Translations under genes and position numbers: made by a program
Assembly (NCBI GenBank): GCA_023267315.1
Contig: JAHFNN010000056.1
Coordinates: 1-5,645, forward strand
DNA from: Candidatus Nomurabacteria bacterium
GTDB lineage: Bacteria > Patescibacteriota > Minisyncoccia > Phycocordibacterales > UBA9973
DNA length: 5,645 bases
Direction: 5' to 3'
The notes under the pieces: model-generated
What the model was told of the DNA's origin: nothing
Database searches by the model: none
What the model saw: only the letters and a program-made list of their open reading frames with translations
In this document: positions 1 through 5,077 of the stretch, piece by piece
Position numbering within the stretch: the stretch's first letter is position 1
Layout of the letters: each line of letters starts with the position of its first letter

Positions 1-1
1 A

Positions 2-667
2 CAAACGCTCCATCACGCGTATCTTATTGAAGGACCGCTTTTGGAAGTTAGATCCGAACTCACAGATTTTTTAAAAAAAATAGATACAGCAGAGAAACCC
101 GAAATTATTTCATTTGAATATGCGCAGTTCGGCATTGATGACAGTCGGGAAATAAAATTCCATCAGAGTGAGCGGGGAGGTACTGGATCAACATATATAC
201 TCGTATCAACACTTGGATTTACACGTGAGTCGCAGAACGCGATGCTTAAGGTTTTAGAGGAACCACGACCAAGTGTACATATATTCATCATTACTCCGCA
301 TATTGATGAATTATTGGATACGCTTAAATCTCGCACGCAGATACTCCGCTATGGGAAAGGGGATGAGTCTTCGAAAGGTATTTCAGTATCTGAATTTTTA
401 GATGCATCAATTTCAAAACGTCTCTCACTCATTAAAGATTTTATTGCTACGTATGAAGATGAGGATTCACCACAGACACTTCGCCATGAAGCTGGAGTTT
501 TTTTTAGAGAACTCGAAGAGTATATTGAAAAACAAATCAGTGGAAAGAATTATTCTGTTGTCTCTGCCGGGAAAGAGCTCGTTGGGGTACAGCAGTATCT
601 TTTTGATCGAAGTGCCTCAGTGAAGATGATTCTCGAACATATTGCGTGCACCTTTCCGGTCAAATAA
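2..667 (+). CDS. holB: DNA polymerase III delta' subunit (clamp loader), 5' truncated
   Basis: This is the 3' part of a clamp-loader AAA+ subunit, which helps load the sliding clamp onto primed DNA. The frame is open from base 2 to the TAA at 665-667, giving 221 visible residues. A TTG at 41 could be read as a start, but the codons before it encode QTLHHAYLIEGP, the usual N-terminal block of this family, so the true start lies off the left edge. Visible motifs are FGIDDSREI (around 128-154), QNAMLKVLEEP (233-265), the sensor-1-like strand IFIIT, and SRTQ (329-340), which keeps the arginine of the SRC motif but replaces the cysteine with threonine. The C-terminal DRSASVKMILEHIA is typical of the delta' collar domain. 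The expected P-loop site after HAYLIEGP has no GxxGxGK[ST], which fits delta' rather than an ATP-hydrolysing gamma/tau subunit. No zinc-binding cysteine cluster is visible. The gene ends 41 bases before frr. Confidence 0.85.
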   Translation, partial: QTLHHAYLIEGPLLEVRSELTDFLKKIDTAEKPEIISFEYAQFGIDDSREIKFHQSERGGTGSTYILVSTLGFTRESQNAMLKVLEEPRPSVHIFIITPHIDELLDTLKSRTQILRYGKGDESSKGISVSEFLDASISKRLSLIKDFIATYEDEDSPQTLRHEAGVFFRELEEYIEKQISGKNYSVVSAGKELVGVQQYLFDRSASVKMILEHIACTFPVK

Positions 668-673
668 CACTGA

Positions 674-702
674 TTTCATAATTACCACTTTTTTGGTATA
701 CT
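674..702 (+). promoter_or_regulatory. Extended -10 promoter of frr, probably leaderless
   Basis: TGG followed by TATACT (694-702) is a strong extended -10 element. At a 17-base spacing the -35 position (674-679, tttcat) is poor, as is common for extended -10 promoters. The frr ATG begins only 6 bases after the -10 hexamer, so a start site about 7 bases downstream falls on or beside the A of the ATG. This predicts an mRNA with essentially no 5' leader. The promoter lies just after the holB stop. Read-through from holB remains possible because no terminator is visible between the two genes. Confidence 0.7.
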
Positions 703-708
703 TTCGCT

Positions 709-1260
709 ATGGCATATTCATTCACTACACTAAAAGAAGAGTTTAAAAAAGCTGGGGAATGGCTTACAAAAGAATATTCTCAATTACATACCGGTCGGGC
801 GACCCCGGCTGTACTCGATGGTGTTTTTGTTGATTCATATGGTTCAAAAATGCCGATTAAAAATGTGGCAGCTGTTTCTGTTGAAGATCCGAAGACCTTA
901 CGAGTGGCTCCATGGGATAAAAATTTAATCAAAGAAATCGAAAAAGCGATTACTGCTCAAAACCTAGGTCTTTCTGTTGCGACTGATGACGCAGGTATCC
1001 GTGTTATTTTCCCCCAGCTTACGACTGAGACCCGTACGAGTCTTGTAAAAATATTGAAGGCAAAATTGGAAGATGCACGCGTGTCTGTCCGTGCTGATCG
1101 AGAAAAAGTTTGGAATGATATTCAAGCACAAGAAAAAGACGGAAAAATATCTGAAGATGATAAATTTCGTGGTAAAGATGAACTTCAAAAACTTGTCGAT
1201 GAAGTGAATGCTACTCTCGAAGCGCTTTTTGAGAAAAAAGAAAAAGAGGTAATGAATTAG
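709..1260 (+). CDS. frr: Ribosome recycling factor (RRF)
   Basis: RRF works with EF-G to split post-termination ribosomes and release mRNA and tRNA in the cytoplasm. The 183-residue product is of normal family length (about 185) and matches the family from end to end. Recognisable blocks are HTGRATPAVLDGV (residues 27-39) at the end of the first long helix, the beta-domain segment VSVEDPKTLRV (56-66), AITAQNLGL (80-88), IRVIFPQLT (97-105), and the return helix with ARVSVRADRE (123-132), KISEDD (146-151) and DELQKLVDE (157-165). Arg131 aligns with the conserved arginine 132 of the E. coli protein. The ATG at 709 is the only sensible start: the same frame has a TAA at 679-681 and no start codon between. 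No Shine-Dalgarno is present, and the start appears leaderless from the promoter just upstream. rseP follows 19 bases after the TAG stop, suggesting cotranscription. Confidence 0.97.
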   Translation: MAYSFTTLKEEFKKAGEWLTKEYSQLHTGRATPAVLDGVFVDSYGSKMPIKNVAAVSVEDPKTLRVAPWDKNLIKEIEKAITAQNLGLSVATDDAGIRVIFPQLTTETRTSLVKILKAKLEDARVSVRADREKVWNDIQAQEKDGKISEDDKFRGKDELQKLVDEVNATLEALFEKKEKEVMN

Positions 1261-1279
1261 ATTCTCAAAAAATATCTTC

Positions 1280-2404
1280 ATGAATATTCTCATTTTCATT
1301 GTCATACTCCTTATCCTCGTGCTCGTACATGAGTTTGGGCATTTTATTGTTGCAAAAAAATCTGGCATCCGAGTTGATGAATTTGGTTTTGGGTTTCCGC
1401 CCAAATTATTCGGAGTAAAAAAAGGGGAAACAACATATACAATTAATGCACTGCCATTTGGCGGGTTTGTGAAAATTTTCGGTGAAAATCCTGATGATGA
1501 AAATACAAATGGTCCAGACAAGGCACGTAGTTTTGTGCATAAACCAAAATACATTCAAGCGCTTGTCCTTGTTGCAGGTGTCTTCATGAATTTTCTATTG
1601 GCATGGGTACTTATCGTGTGTTTGTTTACTTTCGGTTCTCGTTCACAAGTTGATCCAACTTTGACTGGTGCACACTACTCCAATGAACGAGTTACGATTG
1701 TTGATGTTACGCCAGGATCTCCAGCTCAAATTGCGGGGCTTAAGGCTGGTGATGAAATCAATACGATTGCACTGCAAAGCGATTCTTCTGTATCTATCTA
1801 CGGTGATCTTATGACAGTGGAAAATATGCAGGACTTTATCGGTGCACATCCCAATGAACCACTTGCGATTACAGTAGGTCATCGTCTGGAGTGTTGTGAT
1901 GCGCCGGTTATTGTGACACCGCTTCCTGGGGTAGGGGATAATCGTCCAGGGGTTGGTGTATCTATCGATACCATTGGTACACTTAAATTACCACTTCATC
2001 GCGCGATCATTGAAGCTGCAAAGCGTGAATGGTATGTAAGCAAGACTATTGTGGTGTTTTTGGGAACACTCATCCATGATTCTGTTTTAGGTCATGCTGA
2101 TCTTTCGCAAGTGTCTGGTCCTGTCGGTCTTGTGCATAGTGTTGGGTCCACAGTGTCATTTGGATTCTCATATCTCGTTTGGTTCATCGCACTCATCTCA
2201 ATCAACTTGGGTATTGTAAATCTTATTCCATTTCCTGCGCTTGATGGCGGACGGCTCCTCTTTTTACTTATTGAAAAAATTAAAGGTTCGCGTATTAGCC
2301 CGAAGGTTGTAAACACACTCAATATGATAGGCTTCGGACTTCTCATTCTTCTTATGCTTTTTGTGACATATCACGATATTGTGAAATTGGTTGCGGGGAA
2401 ATAA
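1280..2404 (+). CDS. rseP: Site-2 protease family intramembrane zinc metalloprotease (RseP-like)
   Basis: This is a 374-residue M50-family protease that cuts transmembrane segments of membrane proteins, classically anti-sigma factors or leftover signal peptides. The zinc motif HEFGH (residues 17-21, with Glu18 catalytic) lies in the first membrane segment (about 2-24). ALPFGGFVKI (57-66) is the usual membrane-associated block after it. A second membrane helix spans about 92-117. A single PDZ domain covers roughly 137-215 (VTPGSPAQIAGLKAGDEI). SGPVGLVHSVG (279-289) is conserved, and the third zinc ligand is Asp322 in NLIPFPALDGGR (314-325). Further hydrophobic helices lie at about 295-318 and 347-364. 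One PDZ domain is the Gram-positive/cyanobacterial-like form; E. coli RseP has two. The ATG at 1280 places the first helix at the very N-terminus, as expected, and has no Shine-Dalgarno. No dedicated promoter is visible, so it is probably expressed with frr. Its substrate cannot be told from the window. Confidence 0.95.
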   Translation: MNILIFIVILLILVLVHEFGHFIVAKKSGIRVDEFGFGFPPKLFGVKKGETTYTINALPFGGFVKIFGENPDDENTNGPDKARSFVHKPKYIQALVLVAGVFMNFLLAWVLIVCLFTFGSRSQVDPTLTGAHYSNERVTIVDVTPGSPAQIAGLKAGDEINTIALQSDSSVSIYGDLMTVENMQDFIGAHPNEPLAITVGHRLECCDAPVIVTPLPGVGDNRPGVGVSIDTIGTLKLPLHRAIIEAAKREWYVSKTIVVFLGTLIHDSVLGHADLSQVSGPVGLVHSVGSTVSFGFSYLVWFIALISINLGIVNLIPFPALDGGRLLFLLIEKIKGSRISPKVVNTLNMIGFGLLILLMLFVTYHDIVKLVAGK

Positions 2405-2422
2405 AAATTTAAAATAAAAAAG

Positions 2423-2461
2423 AAATCCCTTATGTATACAAATCGTACACATAAGGGATTT
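2423..2461. terminator. Bidirectional intrinsic terminator between rseP and the convergent gene
   Basis: The arms AAATCCCTTATGTATAC (2423-2439) and GTACACATAAGGGATTT (2445-2461) form a 17-bp stem with one A-C mismatch (2436/2448) and a 5-base loop. It starts 18 bases after the rseP stop. On the minus strand it is followed by a long T-rich run (complement of 2401-2422), the better tract; on the plus strand only a short TTTT follows. It lies between two convergent genes and most likely ends both transcripts. Confidence 0.88.
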
Positions 2462-2483
2462 TAAATACTGTAATATCGCAATA

Positions 2484-3008
2484 TTAAACGTTCAATACCT
2501 GCAGTGCTTTGCTGGTAAGGAGTTTTTCAGTAAGTGGATTATTCTCTTTAATAACATCCAGGAAATATCTATGCAAATTACTTTGCTCAAATGTTCCCGG
2601 TCCGGTAAATAGCGATTTATGTATATAAAATGAAGATGCTTCATCGCCATTTTCTCCGAGGCCGTATACTGAAATTATGATTTCACCGTTACCTATTGCT
2701 CCTTTTGAAACAAGATCTCCTTTTTCAGCAACTAAACCAGAAGATAATACCTGTTCTGATTGTGCGTTATTAAGGATTGCTTCAGTGTTTCGTTGTGCGC
2801 CATAGAAACATTTACCACTCCTTTTGTGATCCATATGTCCTGAAGCATCTACAGAAACTGCAAAAAGCATGTTTCCTTTTTGTTGATCCGTCGCCATTAA
2901 GCAACAGCTTTGCGGGGATTTGTCATTTAATTGATGAAGAACTTTTATGATATACAACATCATTTGATGGATATCATGAACATGATTAAAAACTGTTACA
3001 GGTTTCAT
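2484..3008 (-). CDS. Hypothetical protein, 174 residues; faint DUF336/GlcG-like resemblance
   Basis: I do not recognise this protein with confidence. It is soluble-looking, with no signal peptide or membrane helix. It opens with a probable helical segment (about 9-28), followed by a Cys-Cys pair (35-36), a hydrophobic strand leading into AVSVDASGHMD (50-60), a polar helix (about 70-87), and GAIGNGEIIISVYGLGENGDEA (103-124 region), then a likely C-terminal helix. The VDASGH and the later glycine-rich 'SVYGLGENGDEA' occur in the same order as the VVDxxGH and GxSG...DE blocks of DUF336 (GlcG/HbpS) proteins, but the match is by eye and weak. The gene is monocistronic: it has its own promoter (3038-3066) and shares a terminator with rseP. 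The ATG at 3006-3008 (complement) lacks a Shine-Dalgarno. The reality of the gene is supported by the flanking promoter and terminator and by ordinary amino-acid composition over 525 bases. Its role is unknown. Confidence 0.8.
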   Translation of the reverse strand: MKPVTVFNHVHDIHQMMLYIIKVLHQLNDKSPQSCCLMATDQQKGNMLFAVSVDASGHMDHKRSGKCFYGAQRNTEAILNNAQSEQVLSSGLVAEKGDLVSKGAIGNGEIIISVYGLGENGDEASSFYIHKSLFTGPGTFEQSNLHRYFLDVIKENNPLTEKLLTSKALQVLNV

Positions 3009-3009
3009 T

Positions 3010-3036
3010 TTTACGTATATTTTTTTTGATTTACGT
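3010..3036. repeat. Two TTTACGT direct repeats, 20 bases apart, in the leader of the minus-strand gene
   Basis: TTTACGT occurs at 3010-3016 and again at 3030-3036, an offset of exactly 20 bases (about two helical turns). The upstream copy overlaps the predicted start site (about 3031) of the minus-strand transcript and the other lies just before its ATG. The spacing suggests a possible operator, but 7-base repeats in AT-rich DNA can arise by chance. Confidence 0.35.
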
Positions 3037-3037
3037 C

Positions 3038-3066
3038 ACTTTAACAATAAATTTAAAAAATGTCAA
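3038..3066 (-). promoter_or_regulatory. Promoter of the minus-strand hypothetical gene
   Basis: On the minus strand a perfect -35 TTGACA (3066-3061) is followed by a 17-base spacer and the -10 TAAAGT (3043-3038), which is preceded by an extended TGt (3046-3044). The predicted start is near 3031, giving a leader of about 23 bases with no Shine-Dalgarno before the ATG at 3008. The perfect -35, ideal spacing and TG extension together make this convincing. Confidence 0.75.
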
Positions 3067-3072
3067 AAGTCC

Positions 3073-3101
3073 TTGCGAAAGACTACTTTTACTGGTATAG
3101 T
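3073..3101 (+). promoter_or_regulatory. Promoter of typA
   Basis: TTGCGA (3073-3078), a 17-base spacer and TATAGT (3096-3101), with an extended TGG at 3093-3095, form a sigma-70 type promoter. The -10 region TGGTATAGT differs from the frr element TGGTATACT by a single base. The predicted start is near 3108, leaving a leader of about 68 bases before typA. Its -35 box lies 6 bases from the -35 box of the divergent promoter. Confidence 0.8.
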
Positions 3102-3109
3102 TTGCATAC

Positions 3110-3134
3110 AAACGCCTTCGGGCCTTTTTATTTT
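3110..3134 (+). other. cUUCGg stem-loop and U-rich run at the 5' end of the typA leader
   Basis: GCC-TTCG-GGC (3114-3123) forms a short stem capped by the very stable C(UUCG)G tetraloop. After a C-C mismatch (3113/3124), three A-U pairs (3110-3112 with 3125-3127) can extend it. A T-rich run (3125-3134) follows. It looks like a tiny terminator, but it starts only a few bases after the predicted transcription start, so a 5'-end stabilising or early-pausing element is more likely than true termination. The rest of the leader, to 3175, is AT-rich and looks unstructured. Confidence 0.45.
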
Positions 3135-3175
3135 GTATATACGTCGCATTAATTAATCAAAAAAATTTTATTTAT

Positions 3176-4960
3176 ATGGAAATCAGAAATATCGCTATCA
3201 TCGCTCACGTTGACCACGGAAAGACTACGCTTACCGATGCCTTGATGCGTCAATGTGGAATGGTGGAAGAAGGGGTAACCATGGACTCAAATGCACTTGA
3301 ACAAGAGCGCGGTATTACTATCTATGCAAAAAATACCTCAGTTAACTATAAAAATACCAAAATAAACATCGTCGATACTCCTGGACACGCAGATTTCGGC
3401 TCAGAGGTTGAACGTGTGCTTCGTGCAATTGACGACGTGTTGCTTGTGGTGGATGCGCAGGAAGGACCGATGCCGCAGACTCGTTTTGTACTTAAGAAAT
3501 CTCTCGAACTAGGACTCAAACCTATCGTTGTTATCAATAAAGTGGATAAGCCTGCAGCTGATCCTGCTCGTGTACATGATGAAGTGCTCGAACTCTTTAT
3601 CGAGCTCGGTGCGACAAACGATCAAATCGATTTCAAAACAATATATGCTATTGGAAGACAAGGTGTTGCGATGAAAAAGCTTGATGATGAACGCAAAGAC
3701 CTTACACCACTGCTTGATCTTATTCTTGAAGAAGTTCCTCCAGCATCTGTAGATTTAGAAAGTCCGTTTGCTGCACAGGTATTTAATTTGGGGTATGACA
3801 ATTTCTTAGGACGTCTTGCGATTGTGCGTCTATATAGCGGACAGATAACTACGTCGGCTCCTATTCTTGTTAAGAAAGCGAATGGAGAAATGCGTAAAGC
3901 AAAAATCACAAAAATGTTTACGTTTGAGGGAATCAATCGAAAAGAGGTGACGAGTGTTACTTCAGGTGACATCGCTATCATAGCTGGTATTCCTGATGTA
4001 TATATCGGAGAAACAATTATAGACAATGAAGCGACTCCGGCGCGTCCTGCGATTGCTATTGATGAACCGACTATCGCTCTCGACTTTTTGGTGAATGATT
4101 CTCCGTTTGCTGGACGTGAAGGAAAGTTTGTGACCTCGCGACAGATTCGCGAGCGTCTTGAACGTGAGCTTGAAGTGAATGTGGGACTACGTGTTGATTT
4201 TGATTCTGGAGAATTTTTCAAAGTATACGGTCGCGGTGAATTGCACATCTCTGTACTTCTTGAAAATATGCGTCGTGAAGGATATGAACTCCAAGTATCA
4301 CAGCCAAAAGTTATTATCAAAGATGTAGATGGCGTAAAATCTGAACCATACGAAGAAGTAATTATCGATGTACCAACAGTGAGTTCCGGATCGGTTATTG
4401 AAAAATTGACCCGTCGCCGTGGAATCATCATGGCAATGCATGACAAGGAAGGAATTTCACGATTGGTTTTAGAAATTCCAACACGCGGACTTTTGGGATA
4501 CCGTGGAGAATTCGTGGTTGATACAAAAGGAGAGGGAATCATGTCATCACGTGTGATTGGATTCCGAGCGTACGCTGGTGAAATTAAGAATCGCGATGTC
4601 GGATCAATGACCTCAATGATTTCTGGAAAAGCTGTTGCGTTTGCGCTCGCAAATCTACAAGAACGTGGACTCCTCTACATCGGTCACGGAACTGAAGTGT
4701 ATGAAGGTATGGTGATTGGGGATGTGATAAAGGGTGAAGAAATGTCTGTGAACCCAATCAAGGGTAAACAGCTTACCAACATGCGTGCCTCTGGTTCTGA
4801 TGATGCAATCGTGCTCAAGCCTGCATTTACACTCTCAATTGAGCGTGGTCTCGAAGTGATGGCAGATGATGAATATCTTGAGATTACACCACTCTCTGTT
4901 CGCCTCCGCAAGAAATATTTGACAGATCTCGACCGAACACGAGCGACAAGAAAGAGTTAG
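3176..4960 (+). CDS. typA: Translational GTPase TypA/BipA
   Basis: TypA/BipA is an EF-G-related GTPase that binds the ribosome and is needed for stress, notably cold, growth and for ribosome assembly in studied bacteria. At 594 residues it is close to the usual length (about 607 in E. coli). The G domain shows G1 AHVDHGKT (10-17), G2 RGIT (45-48), G3 DTPGH (67-71) and G4 NKVD (121-124). The G5 region reads YAIGRQG (157-163) instead of the usual YASA-type sequence. Domain II follows at about 197-290, then GREGKFVTSRQIRERLE (313-329), the EF-G-like domain III with GRGELHISVLLENMRREGYE (352-371), and domain V with TRGLLGYRGEF (436-446). The BipA-specific C-terminal domain ends with KQLTNMRASGSDDA (531-544) and TPLSVRLRKKYL (571-582). 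The N-terminus MEIRNIAIIAHVDHG matches family starts, so the ATG at 3176 is secure despite no Shine-Dalgarno. The stop TAG is followed at once by a second in-frame TAG (4961-4963). Confidence 0.97.
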   Translation: MEIRNIAIIAHVDHGKTTLTDALMRQCGMVEEGVTMDSNALEQERGITIYAKNTSVNYKNTKINIVDTPGHADFGSEVERVLRAIDDVLLVVDAQEGPMPQTRFVLKKSLELGLKPIVVINKVDKPAADPARVHDEVLELFIELGATNDQIDFKTIYAIGRQGVAMKKLDDERKDLTPLLDLILEEVPPASVDLESPFAAQVFNLGYDNFLGRLAIVRLYSGQITTSAPILVKKANGEMRKAKITKMFTFEGINRKEVTSVTSGDIAIIAGIPDVYIGETIIDNEATPARPAIAIDEPTIALDFLVNDSPFAGREGKFVTSRQIRERLERELEVNVGLRVDFDSGEFFKVYGRGELHISVLLENMRREGYELQVSQPKVIIKDVDGVKSEPYEEVIIDVPTVSSGSVIEKLTRRRGIIMAMHDKEGISRLVLEIPTRGLLGYRGEFVVDTKGEGIMSSRVIGFRAYAGEIKNRDVGSMTSMISGKAVAFALANLQERGLLYIGHGTEVYEGMVIGDVIKGEEMSVNPIKGKQLTNMRASGSDDAIVLKPAFTLSIERGLEVMADDEYLEITPLSVRLRKKYLTDLDRTRATRKS

Positions 4961-4994
4961 TAGGTAAGGGTTTTTTAGGGTTTTGCACAGGCAT

Positions 4995-5022
4995 TTGACA
5001 ATTCCTAGCAATAGTGTAGAAT
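4995..5022 (+). promoter_or_regulatory. Promoter of the sigma-region-4/HTH gene
   Basis: A perfect TTGACA (4995-5000) is followed by a 16-base spacer and TAGAAT (5017-5022), five of six matches to the -10 consensus. The predicted start is near 5029, giving an AT-rich leader of about 49 bases without a Shine-Dalgarno. The spacer holds the interrupted palindrome ATTCCTAGCAAT (5001-5012). No clear hairpin terminator lies between the typA stop and this promoter, so some read-through from typA is possible. Confidence 0.8.
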
Positions 5023-5077
5023 CAAAATATAGTATTTTAATTGATATTACATTTAATATATAACAACGTATAAAACT

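Noticed and set aside
41..667. TTG at 41 as the start of a 208-residue protein
   Set aside because: The frame stays open to the left edge and the preceding codons encode the conserved HAYLIEGP block, so the gene begins outside the window.
964..1554. A 196-codon minus-strand frame across the frr-rseP junction
   Set aside because: It overlaps two secure genes on the opposite strand, and its Phe-rich composition reflects the complement of A-rich coding DNA.
3110..3134. True intrinsic terminator or attenuator before typA
   Set aside because: The GC stem is only 3 bp and lies so near the predicted start that the RNA would be too short for normal intrinsic termination. It is reported as a leader stem-loop instead.
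3622..4542. A 306-codon open frame on the minus strand inside typA
   Set aside because: It is antisense to a full-length, well-conserved TypA, is very rich in Ser, Arg and Ile as expected from mirrored codons, and shows no domain. It is a shadow frame.
4961..4994. Possible terminator or repeat after typA (AGGGTTTT occurs twice)
   Set aside because: There is no pairing partner for a stem. The two copies are a short low-complexity G/T-rich stretch and are not convincing as a terminator or telomere-like repeat.
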